A stretch of DNA of 64,000 nt from Halarchaeum nitratireducens. Its GTDB lineage: Archaea > Halobacteriota > Halobacteria > Halobacteriales > Halobacteriaceae. A program made the translations under genes and the position numbers. The notes beneath the pieces were generated by a model, which saw only the letters and a list, made by a program, of their open reading frames with translations, was not told the origin of the DNA and searched no databases. This document shows positions 1 to 8,697 of the stretch, in pieces (within the stretch, counting starts at the first letter, position 1; each line of letters opens with the position of its first letter). Location: NCBI RefSeq assembly GCF_014647155.1, contig NZ_BMOQ01000005.1, positions 1-64,000 on the forward strand, read 5' to 3'.

Positions 1-68
1 ACGCCGTAGACCACAATATCCCAACGGCGGTCGGGAATCCTCGCGCTTCAGCGCGGGGAGGATGTCAA
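1..68 (+). mobile_element. Right end of an IS200/IS605-family (TnpB/omega-RNA) element, partial
   Basis: Positions 39-46 and 51-58 form an eight-pair GC hairpin (one G-U pair) with a TTCA loop, followed by AGGATGTCAA at 59-68. A hairpin followed by this tail is the typical right end of IS605/IS1341-type elements, where it doubles as the scaffold end of the omega RNA guiding TnpB. The tag at 7-9 could be the tnpB stop, but too little sequence is present to tell. If this is an active right end, the guide would be read from position 69 on, inside the neighbouring gene. Most of the element lies left of the window. Confidence 0.6.
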
Positions 69-397
69 GCCGGGGAGCCGACGTGCTGGACGCGTTCGAT
101 GTCGGCGGTGACGTGGACGCTGTTCGGGAAGTCCCAGGACATGATGTCTCGTGCGAGCTCGTCGGCACCGCGGATCTCGACGCGGCGTCGATACACCGTG
201 TAGCTCCACGCCTCGAACGTGTCGCGCTCGCCGTCGAGTCGCTTGTACTGCGGGACGAAGTGTTGGGTCGGCGATTCCGAGTGCGGGCCTTTGAGCTCCG
301 CACCCTTGCGGCGGACCGTGTCGCGGATGTCCTCGACGACGCCGTCGAGGGCCGCTCGGTCCCCGCTCTCCAGAGTGAGGCTTGTGACGAAAGTCAT
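65..397 (-). CDS. uS10-like (uS10/mL48 fold) haloarchaeal protein
   Basis: The 110-residue protein from the ATG at 397 resembles ribosomal protein uS10 in pattern: an N-terminal strand, a helix with DIRDTVRRKGAELKGP, then a basic and aromatic strand (YTVYRRRVEIRG). Haloarchaea carry such stand-alone uS10-like proteins in addition to the true ribosomal S10; their role is not established. The longer frame to 427 adds only ten basic residues and is less likely. The stop codon (65-67 on the complement) lies inside the conserved tail of the IS605-type end at 1-68, so the element appears to have replaced the natural end of the gene; the last residues may therefore be non-native. Confidence 0.7.
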   Translation of the reverse strand: MTFVTSLTLESGDRAALDGVVEDIRDTVRRKGAELKGPHSESPTQHFVPQYKRLDGERDTFEAWSYTVYRRRVEIRGADELARDIMSWDFPNSVHVTADIERVQHVGSPA

Positions 398-521
398 GGC
401 TGGGGTGCGCGTAACCGTACGCAACAACGTCCACCCTCAAAAACGGCGCGGTTGTTCGCCGCGCCCGTCTCCCCGGTAGTCTCCGACATTCTCTTAATCC
501 GCCGCCGATTTAATGGACACA

Positions 522-947
522 ATGACGGTTGAAGCAACGAGCGCCGGTGCCATCCTGTTCCGGGACACCCGGGGCCGGCGCGAGTACCTCCTTCTCAAGA
601 GCCGCCCCGGGGACTGGGAATTCCCCAAAGGCGGCGTGGAGGGGGACGAAGAACTCCAACAGACCGCCATCCGGGAGGTGAAGGAGGAGGCCGGGATCGG
701 CGATTTCCGTCTCATCGACGGCTTTCGCGACGACTACGATTACGTCTTCGAGGCGAACGGGGACCGCATCCACAAGACGGTCCACCTCTTCATCGCCAAA
801 TCCTTCGAGGCCTCCGCCGAGCTCTCGAACGAGCACTCGGACCTCCAATGGCGCGACTACGAACAGGCACTGAACACGATCACGCAGGACGGCCCCCGCG
901 ACATCCTCGAGGACGCCCACGAGTTCCTCGACGAGGCGGACCTCTGA
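522..947 (+). CDS. Nudix hydrolase, diadenosine tetraphosphatase-like
   Basis: A 141-residue Nudix protein that should hydrolyse nucleoside diphosphate-linked compounds, most like bis(5'-nucleosyl)-tetraphosphatases. The Nudix box is perfect: a glycine, E six residues on, then REVKEEAGI (about residues 37-59). The WEFPKGGVE stretch before it is typical of the Ap4A group. I chose the ATG at 522 rather than 513 because a TATA-like TTAAT at 494-498 lies 26 nt upstream, which fits a leaderless transcript. The next gene starts two bases after the stop, so the two are probably co-transcribed. Confidence 0.85.
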   Translation: MTVEATSAGAILFRDTRGRREYLLLKSRPGDWEFPKGGVEGDEELQQTAIREVKEEAGIGDFRLIDGFRDDYDYVFEANGDRIHKTVHLFIAKSFEASAELSNEHSDLQWRDYEQALNTITQDGPRDILEDAHEFLDEADL

Positions 948-948
948 G

Positions 949-2031
949 ATGGGCGGCGCGGAGTTCGGCTTCGAACTTCGCGTCTGCGCGTGGGCGGAGC
1001 GACACTGGACGCCCGCCGATCCCGACAGCCGCGTTCTCGTCGCGCGCCAACTCGGCACTCAGCGGCGGCGCTGGGACACCGTGCTCGTCGAAGCCGACCC
1101 CGCGGGACTGCGCGCGCGCGCCGCCTTCGGTCCCGACGAGCTCGACGCCGACCTCCTCGACGTCGTCCGGTACGCGCCCGCCGACTGGACGTACTACCGC
1201 GACGCGCTCCCCGATCCGGGCTACCCGTGGCGCTACGTCCGGGAGGCGATCCACCGCGCGAGCGCCCGCGGCGTCCTCGAAGAGCGCAAACGCTCGAATC
1301 GGATCGAGATCCGCCGGATCGCGCCGTATCCCGACTGGGTGCGACGGGTCGTCGCGATCGAGAACAAACCCGACCTCGACGCGTCCGCCGCGCGCGCCCT
1401 CGCGAATCAGCTCGAACGCGACGTCGCGCTCGGCCTCGCCGACGAGGTGTGGGTCGCCACCCGCGCCGATCGCACGCGCGCGCTCGTCACGGAGATGCCG
1501 AGCGCCGCGGGCGTCTTGACGGTCGAGGCGACGGACGACGCGGGCGGCGGCCGAACGGACGGACGGCTTCCAGGAGCGACGCGCGCCCCCGCGATCGACG
1601 CTGACGTCGCGTGGCACCCCCGCGCGCTCGATCCGGACGCGTCCGGGGTCCGCGTCACGGACCACGGCGACCCGACGACCTTCGAGTACGTCGCGCCCGC
1701 GGAGAAGCGCGAGACGCGGGCCCGGATCGCCGAGCGCGCCTACGGCCGCGGGTGGCGCGCGTACGCCGATACGATGCGTCCGGACTGCCGCGCGTTCGAT
1801 CTACGCCGTGCCGGCGACGGCCACGTCCCGTACTGCCACGCGAAGGACCGCGAGCAGACCGCCGCGGAGTGTTCGGGCTCGTGTGCCGAGTTCGCCCCCG
1901 AACCGCCCGGCTGGCGACAGCGCGGGTGGCCGATCGAGGGCGGCCCGGGGTCCGCGGTGAAACGCCTGCTCGCCGAGCGACGCCGGCGTCACCGCCCGGG
2001 ACTCGGCGACCGGAGCGCCGATACCAAGTAG
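949..2031 (+). CDS. DUF5787 family haloarchaeal protein
   Basis: A 360-residue protein that begins with the EFGFELRVCAWAE type of start and has VLVARQLG near residue 30, both typical of the haloarchaeal DUF5787 family. The middle (about 115-170) contains a basic stretch followed by VVAIENKPDLD, which has the look of a nuclease-like E-x-K core, but this is only inference. Near the C-terminus is a cysteine cluster (CRAF, YCHAK, CSGSC, about residues 285-312) that could bind a metal or an iron-sulfur cluster. It sits two bases after the Nudix gene. No function is known to me for the family. Confidence 0.75.
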   Translation: MGGAEFGFELRVCAWAERHWTPADPDSRVLVARQLGTQRRRWDTVLVEADPAGLRARAAFGPDELDADLLDVVRYAPADWTYYRDALPDPGYPWRYVREAIHRASARGVLEERKRSNRIEIRRIAPYPDWVRRVVAIENKPDLDASAARALANQLERDVALGLADEVWVATRADRTRALVTEMPSAAGVLTVEATDDAGGGRTDGRLPGATRAPAIDADVAWHPRALDPDASGVRVTDHGDPTTFEYVAPAEKRETRARIAERAYGRGWRAYADTMRPDCRAFDLRRAGDGHVPYCHAKDREQTAAECSGSCAEFAPEPPGWRQRGWPIEGGPGSAVKRLLAERRRRHRPGLGDRSADTK

Positions 2032-2056
2032 TGAGCGGGGGGCGAAGGAGGCGGGT

Positions 2057-2903
2057 ATGGCGCTCCGCGCACCGCACGACGACGCCGAGCCGAGCCACCG
2101 CCTCTCCCACGGTCCGGGCGTGCGGAACGGGAGTGCGTTCGCCGCCGAGAACGCCGTCGTCGAGGCCGCCGCCGAGCGGGGGACGCACGTCCACGTCGCC
2201 GCGAGCCCGGACGACCTACGCCCACGCGCCGACGGCCGGGCGGGCGTTCCGCTCGCTCGCACCGGCCTCGGCCGGCGAGCGCGCGCTGGACGGCGGCGAG
2301 GAACGGATCGGGACGCTCCCCGACGACGCCGAGACCGCGTTACGGGCGCTCGGCGACCCGATCGACGGCGACGACCCGCTGAACTGGCGCGCGTTCGACG
2401 TCGGGGCGGTGTTCGTCCGCGACGGCGAGACACCGCTGTACCACTCGGTCCCACACGAATTCCACGTCCGCGAGGTGTACGCCGCCGACGCGCCCGCGTA
2501 CCGCGACGCCGTGCGGACCGCGCTCTCGGCGATCGACGGCGTGGCGCTGTACCCCGCGGGCCCGCTGCTCACGTGGCGCGTGAACGAGACCGCCTACGAG
2601 CTGACGCCGACGTCGCTGCGGTACGCGACGCGCGACGGCGACTGGCGCGCCCACTCGCTCGACCGCCTCGCCGCGGCCGAGACGGCCCGCGGCGGCCGCG
2701 GCGTCGACTGCGAGTGGCGCTCGATGACGGCGACGGCACGCGACCCGATTCAGCGGGCGCTCGGGCGCGTCTACGACGTGGTCGCGAGCGAGCCGCCCGG
2801 GACGGTGCCGACGGGCGACGCGTCGACGACCGAGGCGGTGCTGGCGGCGCTGTCGGACCTCGCGGAGTCGCTCGGTTACGCCTACGCGGTCAGTCGCCGC
2901 TGA
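2057..2903 (+). pseudogene. Frameshifted haloarchaeal hypothetical gene
   Basis: The first 53 codons from the ATG at 2057 (to about 2215, ending VHVAASPDD) read as normal haloarchaeal protein. Downstream of about 2217 the coding signal, with acidic composition and GC-rich third positions, moves to the next frame (YAHAPTAGRAF onward) and runs to the stop at 2901-2903. One surplus base near 2216 in gacgacctacg reconciles the frames and gives a continuous protein of about 281 residues. I do not recognise the family; the C-terminal half has DPLNWRAFDVGAVFV and LTWRVNETAYELTP. It may be a true pseudogene or a sequencing error. It overlaps the convergent DUF5797 gene by 14 nt. Confidence 0.6.
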
Positions 2904-3387
2904 CCTCGACGGCGTCGCGCTCGACGGCGAGGCGGAACGTCGGAACGGTCCGGTAGATGAGCTCGACGACGCCCTTTCGCTTGAGCGACTGGAGGGCGCG
3001 CCGAACGTCCTTCGCGCTCGGCTCCTCGCCGTCGTCGTTCGCGAGGTCGTCGCCGTGGGCCTCGCGGAGGCGGTGGAGGACGCTGACGACGCTTGCGGAC
3101 TCCTCCGCCGGGCCCGGTGCGACGCCGAACACGAGTCGCTCGAAGTCCGTCATGTGGACCTCGAAGGAGTCGGGTTCCTCGCCGGTGACGGTGGCTCGCG
3201 CCTCCGCCGTCGCGCGGATGAGGCTGTTCTCGTCGCGGTAGTAGTACTCTTTCAGCTCCGATTCGAGGTACTGGTGGACCTCGCTCCCCGACTCCATCCC
3301 CCAGCGCTCCTGGAGGGCCTTGTTCTTCGTCGGCTGGAGCTCCACGATGTCCGCGAGGCGTTCGGCCGCCTCCTCCGAGAGGGTCAT
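2890..3387 (-). CDS. DUF5797 family protein, winged-helix-like
   Basis: A 165-residue protein with the conserved DUF5797 opening (ERLADIVELQPTKNKALQERWG) and the segment YYYRDENSLIRATAEA (about 49-64). Residues about 125-160 (KDVRRALQSLKRKGVVELIYRT) look like a helix-turn-helix with a wing, so a role in DNA binding or regulation is plausible but unproven. The family is restricted to haloarchaea. The gene is monocistronic and converges with the frameshifted gene at 2057-2903. Confidence 0.75.
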   Translation of the reverse strand: MTLSEEAAERLADIVELQPTKNKALQERWGMESGSEVHQYLESELKEYYYRDENSLIRATAEARATVTGEEPDSFEVHMTDFERLVFGVAPGPAEESASVVSVLHRLREAHGDDLANDDGEEPSAKDVRRALQSLKRKGVVELIYRTVPTFRLAVERDAVEVSGD

Positions 3388-3492
3388 GGTCCCGCGTATT
3401 CGGCGGCCCTATTTCGCCGTTTCCCCTCCGGAATCGCCGTCCCGGCTCATCTCGCCCCCATCGTTATGGGCCACCTCCCCGTCCGTGCCACC

Positions 3493-4266
3493 ATGAGCGA
3501 TCCCGTTCGGCTCGACGTCGACGACGCGGGCGTCGCGACGATCACGATCGACCGCCCGGACCGACTGAACGCGCTCGATAGCGCGACGCTCGACGCCCTC
3601 CTCGGTGCGCTCGCGGACGCCGAGGCCGCCGACGCTCGCGCGCTCGTCCTCACGGGCGCGGGCGACGACGCCTTCGCCGCCGGGGCGGACATCGCCGAGA
3701 TGGCGGAGTACGGCCCCGCGGAGGCCCACGCGTACGCCGACCTCGGCCACGACGTCACGCGGGCGATCGAGACCTTCCCCGCGCCCGTCATCGCGGCGAT
3801 CGGGGGCTACGCGCTCGGCGGCGGCCTCGAACTCGCGCTCGCCTGTGACCTGCGCGTCGCCGCGGAGAGCGCCGTCCTCGGGCAGACCGAGACCGACCTC
3901 GGGATCGTCCCCGGGTGGGGCGGGACCCAACGCCTCCCCCGACTCGTCGGTGACGAGACGGCCCGTCGGCTCATCTACTTCGGCGACCGGATCGACGGGC
4001 AGGACGCGTACGACCTCGGCCTCGTCGGTGACCTCGTCGCGCACGACGAGCTCGGCGAGTACGTCGCGGACCTCGCCGCCGACCTCGCCGCGCGCCCGCA
4101 GTTCGCGCTCGCCGCCGCGAAGGAAGCGATCACGAAGAGTCACGAGACGGACCTCGGCGCGGGCCTCGACTTCGAACGGCGCACGTGGGCCTCGCTGTTC
4201 GGTACGCACGACCAACGCGAGGGGATGGCGGCGTTCTTGGGGGAGCGAGAACCGGTGTTCGAGTAG
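3493..4266 (+). CDS. Enoyl-CoA hydratase/isomerase family protein
   Basis: A 257-residue crotonase-fold protein. The oxyanion-hole region GAGDDAFAAGADI (about 55-67) and the second loop GGYALGGGLELALACD (about 103-118) are intact. ETDLGIVPGWGGTQRLPR (about 134-151) carries both family glutamates at the positions used for hydration by true hydratases. It should hydrate enoyl-CoA during beta-oxidation of fatty acids or amino acid breakdown. The start at 3493 (MSDPVRLDV) is preferred over an upstream open frame that overlaps the neighbouring gene. No other beta-oxidation gene is adjacent. Confidence 0.88.
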   Translation: MSDPVRLDVDDAGVATITIDRPDRLNALDSATLDALLGALADAEAADARALVLTGAGDDAFAAGADIAEMAEYGPAEAHAYADLGHDVTRAIETFPAPVIAAIGGYALGGGLELALACDLRVAAESAVLGQTETDLGIVPGWGGTQRLPRLVGDETARRLIYFGDRIDGQDAYDLGLVGDLVAHDELGEYVADLAADLAARPQFALAAAKEAITKSHETDLGAGLDFERRTWASLFGTHDQREGMAAFLGEREPVFE

Positions 4267-4347
4267 CGCGCGGCGGCTTCGTCGCCGCGAAGAACGAACG
4301 GCGGCCCGCGACAAACAGTTAAGGAGCGGCCAGCGGTACCTGAAGCC

Positions 4348-4605
4348 ATGACAGAACGCGTGAAGCTCAAGGACCTCGAAGACGCCCTCGACGGGCTCCC
4401 GTACCCGCTCAGCAAACAGAACGCGGTCGAGGAGGTGACGGGGCTCGTGCTTGTCTACGCGGACGGCGAGGAGCCCGCCGCGGACGTCGTCGAGCGCATT
4501 CAGGAGGAGGTGTTCGATGATCCCGCGTCGCTCGCCATCTCGATCCGCAACAACCTCCCGACGGAGGCCGTCGGGGAGCCGGGTCAGTCGGAGGGCGAGG
4601 GCTGA
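4348..4605 (+). CDS. Small acidic haloarchaeal protein, DUF5789-like
   Basis: An 85-residue acidic protein beginning VKLKDLEDALDGLPYPLSK and ending EAVGEPGQSEGEG, a pattern I associate with the haloarchaeal DUF5789 family; the first half also resembles DUF2795, small domains with a YP(A/V)SK motif. Function unknown. It precedes the TFS gene by 49 nt, but the TFS gene has its own TATA-like element, so co-transcription is uncertain. Confidence 0.7.
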   Translation: MTERVKLKDLEDALDGLPYPLSKQNAVEEVTGLVLVYADGEEPAADVVERIQEEVFDDPASLAISIRNNLPTEAVGEPGQSEGEG

Positions 4606-4623
4606 CGGCGCCGAACACGGAGG

Positions 4624-4630
4624 CTTATGT
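4624..4630 (+). promoter_or_regulatory. TATA-like element of the TFS gene
   Basis: CTTATGT is centred 28 nt upstream of the ATG at 4655. This is the spacing expected for a leaderless haloarchaeal transcript and supports that start over any upstream in-frame codon. Confidence 0.5.
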
Positions 4631-4654
4631 GGGCGGGTCAGCTACGGGGGTAGC

Positions 4655-4969
4655 ATGGAATTCTGCGACGAGTGCGGTTCGATGATGCGGGCGGAGGACG
4701 ACTTCTGGGTCTGTACGTCCTGCGGTCACGAGCAGCCGAAGGGCGACGCCGCCCAGTACACGGTCACCGAGGGCCAAGAGGAGTCGGAGATCGTCGACGT
4801 CTCGGACGCCGAGGACCGCGGGCTCCCCTCCACGAAGACCTTCTGTCCGGAGTGTGGCAACGATCGGGCCTACTACTACATGCAGCAGATCCGCAGCGCC
4901 GACGAGTCCGAGACGCGCTTTTTCATCTGTACGGAGTGCGAGCACCGCTGGCGCGAAGACGACAACTAA
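4655..4969 (+). CDS. tfs: Transcription factor S (TFIIS-like cleavage factor)
   Basis: A 104-residue two-zinc-ribbon protein. The N-terminal ribbon has CDEC (4-7) and CTSC (20-23), like RNA polymerase subunit M. The C-terminal ribbon has CPEC and CTEC framing the QIRSADESETRF region, where the acidic pair inserts into the RNA polymerase secondary channel to stimulate cleavage of backtracked transcripts. Length and architecture match archaeal TFS, which restarts arrested polymerase. The gene converges with trmI across about 240 bp. Confidence 0.93.
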   Translation: MEFCDECGSMMRAEDDFWVCTSCGHEQPKGDAAQYTVTEGQEESEIVDVSDAEDRGLPSTKTFCPECGNDRAYYYMQQIRSADESETRFFICTECEHRWREDDN

Positions 4970-5206
4970 CCTAAGATCGGGGGCTCTCCCGCGGGGGATT
5001 CGCTTCGCGGTTCGCGCTCGTAACGATCGCCACGAGCGGCGCCCGAGCGGTCCCGTCGCTCGGTGAGTGCGGAGGCGACACCGCGACGGTACCGCGATCG
5101 TGGCTCGCACGGCCACGCGATTGCGGACCGATCGACAGCGTACCACAGCGACACGATCGTGGACCTCTATCGCCCGCGCTCCGCACGGCGACGCGCCGGC
5201 CTGCGC

Positions 5207-5932
5207 CTACGGTTTTCGCGCGAACGTGAGGTAGCCCGTGTGGCCGACGCCGCGGGTGCTCGGTCTGGACCCCCGCTCGTCGAAGTCCATCGCGCGCTGG
5301 ATCGTCTCGATCGTGTCGACGCCGGTGAGGCCCGCGTCGACGGCGGCCTCGTGGCTCGCGCGGGCGTTCTCGACGAACGGCGAGTAGACGGCGACGAACC
5401 CCCCGGAAACGAGGTGGTCGTGGAGGCGGGCGACGACCTCGGGGGCGTCCGCGGTGTCGAGCGTCACGAGGTCGAACGTCCCGAGGTCGGCAAACTCCTC
5501 GGTGACGTCACCGGCGCGGACTTCGACCCTCTCCTCGACGCCCGCGAGCGTCATGTTCTCGCGCGCGACCTCCGCGAACTCCTCGCGGGCCTCGAAGGTG
5601 AGGACGTCCGCACCGAGGCGGCCGAGGTAGGCGGCGAGGACGCCCGTTCCGGTGCCCGCGTCGAGGACGCGGTCGTCCGCGGCCGCGCCCGTCTCGCCGA
5701 CGACGACGCCGATGTCCTTCGGCATCATCGGCGCGCCCGTTCGTTCGAGGTGATCGAAGAGGTCGGGGCCGCGCAGCGAGCGGACGGTGAACGGCTCGCC
5801 GAGATGCGTCTCGACGACCTGTCCCGGTTCGGGGTCCGCGGGGGTCTCGACGACGCCGAGGTCGGTGTGGAGCTCCTCGTCGGGGTGACAGAGGAACTCG
5901 CGGTCGTCCCGGACGAGGAGGAACGCCCTCAC
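5207..5932 (-). CDS. trmI: tRNA (adenine-N1)-methyltransferase TrmI
   Basis: A 241-residue class I methyltransferase. Motif I is [16 protein letters not shown] (about 89-104), followed by [14 protein letters not shown] and the [11 protein letters not shown] motif IV region. The [21 protein letters not shown] segment is typical of archaeal TrmI, which makes m1A in the T-loop or at 57/58 of tRNA. Its ATG overlaps the NAC stop by 4 nt (5929-5932), so translation is coupled. Confidence 0.87.
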   Translation of the reverse strand: MRAFLLVRDDREFLCHPDEELHTDLGVVETPADPEPGQVVETHLGEPFTVRSLRGPDLFDHLERTGAPMMPKDIGVVVGETGAAADDRVLDAGTGTGVLAAYLGRLGADVLTFEAREEFAEVARENMTLAGVEERVEVRAGDVTEEFADLGTFDLVTLDTADAPEVVARLHDHLVSGGFVAVYSPFVENARASHEAAVDAGLTGVDTIETIQRAMDFDERGSRPSTRGVGHTGYLTFARKP

Positions 5933-6315
5933 TCCAGCGTGGCGATCGCGGTCGCGAGGTCGCCGTCGGCGCCCTTCAGGGCCGCGCGGGCCTCCTCCTC
6001 GCTCGCGCCCGTCCGCTGGACGACGATCTCGACGTCCGAGTCGGGAATCTCGGGCTCGCCGGCGTCGGCGTCGTCAGCGTCGCCGGATTCGACGGCCGCG
6101 GTGGCCTCGCGCTCCTCCGGCTGCCCGAGGATCTGGTAGGTCTCCTGCCCGCGGGCGTCCATCTGCGTGACGTCGGCGTCAGTGAAGACGAGCTCGCGCC
6201 CGTCGGCCGTCGTGATGACGACCTCCTCGGCGTCGATCTCGGTGACGTCGATTCCCATCTGTTCCATCATCTGCTGCATCTTCCGGGGGTTCATCCCGCC
6301 GCCTCCTCCGAACAT
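5929..6315 (-). CDS. nac: Nascent polypeptide-associated complex protein (archaeal alpha-NAC)
   Basis: A 128-residue protein that binds nascent chains at the ribosome. It opens with a glycine- and methionine-rich tail ([20 protein letters not shown]), followed by the NAC beta-barrel (about 24-66) and, after an acidic linker, a UBA domain ([20 protein letters not shown], about 94-113). Archaeal NAC is a homodimer of this type. The start at 6315 fits the family length; an open frame extending upstream is a shadow of the PUA gene. It is followed by trmI with a 4-nt overlap. Confidence 0.92.
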   Translation of the reverse strand: MFGGGGGMNPRKMQQMMEQMGIDVTEIDAEEVVITTADGRELVFTDADVTQMDARGQETYQILGQPEEREATAAVESGDADDADAGEPEIPDSDVEIVVQRTGASEEEARAALKGADGDLATAIATLE

Positions 6316-6427
6316 GTCCGTCTCTCCGGCCGCCCGGGGCAAAAGCACTGCGGGTCGCGGGCGCGTCCGGCGGTGTACGGTCGCCGTCGGGCCGTCACGG
6401 CCGGTCGGACTCACCGGGACGCACCGC

Positions 6428-6901
6428 CTACTGCGTGCCCGCGCCCTCCCGGATCTTGACCGCCATCCCGGTATCGAAGTCGCGGACGGCGTCGGCGTCG
6501 AGTTCGAGGCGGCCGACGGCGATCGGGGAGCCGCCTTCGTGGACGACGACGACCTCGTCGCCGGCGCGGCCCTCGGGGTCGACGTCCGTGACGAACTTGG
6601 CGAAGACGTTCTTCCCCTCGCGGACGAACGGCTCGCTCTCGTCGCCGACGACGACGCGGCACGCGGGCGCGCTGAGTGCGTCGTGCAGGCGCTCGCCGCC
6701 GGCGAGTCCGAGCGTGAAGCGCCCGTCGGTCCCGAGGGAGACGAGGCGTTCGCCCTCGCGCGTCGAGACCTGCCGGGGGCGCCCGGACTTCGAGCGGTCG
6801 ACGTCGTACGCCTCCCCGTCGGGGAACAGCGCCTCGCCCGCGCCCGCGCGGAACTGGTAATCCGCGATCGTCCGCAGGGTCCGTCGTTCCGAATCCTCCA
6901 T
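6428..6901 (-). CDS. PUA domain-containing protein
   Basis: A 157-residue protein. The C-terminal half (about 75-150) is a PUA RNA-binding domain: [22 protein letters not shown], then [20 protein letters not shown]. The N-terminal part ([19 protein letters not shown]) is the extra domain seen in small archaeal PUA proteins related to the C-terminus of archaeosine transglycosylases. It probably binds structured tRNA or rRNA. I prefer the ATG at 6901 to the GTG nine bases upstream. The NAC gene follows after about 110 nt. Confidence 0.78.
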   Translation of the reverse strand: MEDSERRTLRTIADYQFRAGAGEALFPDGEAYDVDRSKSGRPRQVSTREGERLVSLGTDGRFTLGLAGGERLHDALSAPACRVVVGDESEPFVREGKNVFAKFVTDVDPEGRAGDEVVVVHEGGSPIAVGRLELDADAVRDFDTGMAVKIREGAGTQ

Positions 6902-6987
6902 GCGGGACACCTCCGCGCGACGGCGGGATGTACCCTTCGGACGGGAGAGGTGGGCTTATGTGCTGGGCGACCCAAACCGAGAGTACG

Positions 6988-7170
6988 ATGGAAACGAAGA
7001 CGCTCGCGGGACTCCCGATCCTCGTGGCCGCGGTGGCGTTGCTGTTGTGGACGACGCTGACGATGAAGACCGTGGGTCCGATGACGCTCGGGGCCGGCGC
7101 GATCGCGTCCGTCGGACTCGCGGCGGGCGCGCTCCTCGTCGGTACGGCCGGCGACGGGCGCTCCGTTTAG
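6988..7170 (+). CDS. Small two-helix membrane protein
   Basis: A 60-residue protein with two hydrophobic segments (about 6-22 and 29-52, the second rich in glycine and alanine) and a short polar tail. I do not recognise the family. A TTATG element at 6956-6960 lies about 30 nt before the ATG at 6988, supporting this leaderless start. The stop overlaps the stop of the convergent NYN gene by 4 nt. Confidence 0.6.
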   Translation: METKTLAGLPILVAAVALLLWTTLTMKTVGPMTLGAGAIASVGLAAGALLVGTAGDGRSV

Positions 7171-7664
7171 AGCAGTACCGTTTCGGACAGATCCGCCAAG
7201 TCCGTGAAGTCGTCGGCGGCGTCGATGAGTTCGTCGGCGGTCGACGAGCGGAACCCGAACACCTCGACGCGGACGCCTTCGTGACGGAGGTGGTGGCAGA
7301 GCCGCGAGAAATCCCCGTCGCCCGTGCAGAGCGCGACGGCGTCGACCTTCTCCGCGAGCGTGACGGCGTCGAGGCTGATGCCGACGTCCCAGTCGGCCTT
7401 CTTCGACCCGTCCCCGAACGTCTTGATCTCCTTTATCTTCGCCTCGAAGCCGATGTCGCGTAGCGCCTCGAAGAACGATTCCTCCTGTGGGGAGTCCGCG
7501 CGGATGACGTAGGCGATAGCGCGGACGAGCTCGCGGCCGTCGACGGCGGCGTCGAGCAGGCCCGAGTAGTCGACGTTCTGCGAGTAGAGGCTGTGAGAGG
7601 AGTGATAGAGGTTCTGCGCGTCCGCGAGGACGGCGACGCGCTGTGCGGGGTGGATCTCGGCCAT
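7167..7664 (-). CDS. NYN domain (LabA/PIN-like) protein
   Basis: A 165-residue protein of the NYN/LabA group of PIN-fold nucleases. The acidic residues expected at the active site are present: D15 in [11 protein letters not shown]91 in [11 protein letters not shown], and D116/D118 in [10 protein letters not shown]. The predicted activity is metal-dependent RNA cleavage; in haloarchaea these proteins are not well characterised. The start at MAEIHPAQR gives a full-length domain. It is separate from the next gene upstream (116 nt gap). Confidence 0.85.
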   Translation of the reverse strand: MAEIHPAQRVAVLADAQNLYHSSHSLYSQNVDYSGLLDAAVDGRELVRAIAYVIRADSPQEESFFEALRDIGFEAKIKEIKTFGDGSKKADWDVGISLDAVTLAEKVDAVALCTGDGDFSRLCHHLRHEGVRVEVFGFRSSTADELIDAADDFTDLADLSETVLL

Positions 7665-7780
7665 CTGTTGGCGTCCGCTTCGCCGGTCTGTCGTAAAGAG
7701 GCTACGCACGGGCGTGGACGCGAGCGACCGCGGGCACGTCGGCGACGCACCCACTCTCACTCGACCGCGGACCGCGCACC

Positions 7781-8422
7781 TCAGGCCTCTGGCGTCTCGT
7801 GGCGCGTCAGAGCGAGCGTCTCGGGGTCGAGGGCGTAGTAGGACTCCCAGACGGGGTCGACGGTGACGACGCGGGTGTCGCCGAGCGTCGACTCGGTGTG
7901 CTCGTGGTGGTGGCCGACGAGGCAGAGGTCGGGCGAGAGCGCCGTGACGAGGTCGTCGACGTGCCGACAGCCGACGTCGTACTCCTCCATCACGGGCGTC
8001 CCGTGGGGGGCCTGGTGAGTGAGGAGGACGTCGACGTCGTCGAGGGCTTTCGCGCGTTCGACGTCCGCGCGGACGAAGTGGCGGCGGCGCTCGCCGACGA
8101 GCGCGGAGCGGGGTTTGTCGTACTGCGTCGGCGCGTAGTTCCCCGAGAGGCCCGCGACGCGAACGCCCTCGACGTCGACGGCGTCGCTGGCGAGCAGGCG
8201 GGCGTTCTCGACGTCGCGCGAGCGGACGCGGCCGTGACGGAGCGCGTCGATGACGTCGAAGTCCTCGTTGTTGCCCGCGACGAAATACGTGCGCACGGGG
8301 AGGTCGTAGTATTCGAGATCGCCGCACTGGACGGCGACGGACTCGTCGGCGGCGCGGTAGGCGGCGAAGAGCGCCCGCTTGCGGGCGGGGTCGGTCGCGT
8401 GAGCGTCGCCGAGGACGAGCAT
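7781..8422 (-). CDS. Metallophosphoesterase (calcineurin-like)
   Basis: A 213-residue calcineurin-like phosphoesterase. The metal-binding motifs occur in order: GDAHATD (D5, H7), CGDLEYYD, GNNEDFD, LLTHQAPHGTP, and GHHHEHTE. It likely hydrolyses a phosphodiester or phosphomonoester; the substrate cannot be inferred. The protein starts directly with the first strand (MLVLGDAH), typical of this family. Confidence 0.87.
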   Translation of the reverse strand: MLVLGDAHATDPARKRALFAAYRAADESVAVQCGDLEYYDLPVRTYFVAGNNEDFDVIDALRHGRVRSRDVENARLLASDAVDVEGVRVAGLSGNYAPTQYDKPRSALVGERRRHFVRADVERAKALDDVDVLLTHQAPHGTPVMEEYDVGCRHVDDLVTALSPDLCLVGHHHEHTESTLGDTRVVTVDPVWESYYALDPETLALTRHETPEA

Positions 8423-8486
8423 CGTCCCGGTGGTGTCGGCCGCGCCGGCATAAATCCTCGCCAGTCGCGCGACGCGGCGACAGAAT

Positions 8487-8494
8487 CTTATAAC
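8487..8494 (+). promoter_or_regulatory. TATA-like element upstream of a 35-codon ORF
   Basis: CTTATAAC is centred 24-25 nt upstream of the ATG at 8515, the spacing of a haloarchaeal leaderless promoter. It implies a transcript starting about 180 nt before dapA. dapA also has its own TTTTACT element at 8662-8668. Confidence 0.45.
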
Positions 8495-8514
8495 AGCGCC
8501 CGTTACACGACTGT

Positions 8515-8622
8515 ATGACCGGAACGCACGCGCTCGCGCGGTCGCCGACCGCCGTGAGCGACGGCGTTCTCCCGCGCGTCGCTAAACGCGCGCGAACCGG
8601 AACCGGCTCGCTGCGGGCGTAG
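8515..8622 (+). CDS. Possible 35-codon leaderless ORF upstream of dapA
   Basis: A short frame running from the ATG at 8515 to a TAG at 8620-8622, encoding a basic peptide that begins MTGTHALARSPTAV. Support is limited to the well-placed TATA element at 8487-8494. It contains a single lysine, so there is no sign of a lysine-sensing leader peptide. It could be a small gene, a leader of the dap transcript or chance. The rest of 8423-8697 holds divergent promoters and nothing else I can recognise. Confidence 0.25.
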   Translation: MTGTHALARSPTAVSDGVLPRVAKRARTGTGSLRA

Positions 8623-8697
8623 CGTCCCGTCTCGGGCTACCGCGGTCGGAACCGCGTATCGTTTTACTCCCACCCGCAGTCACTCTACACCACACAC

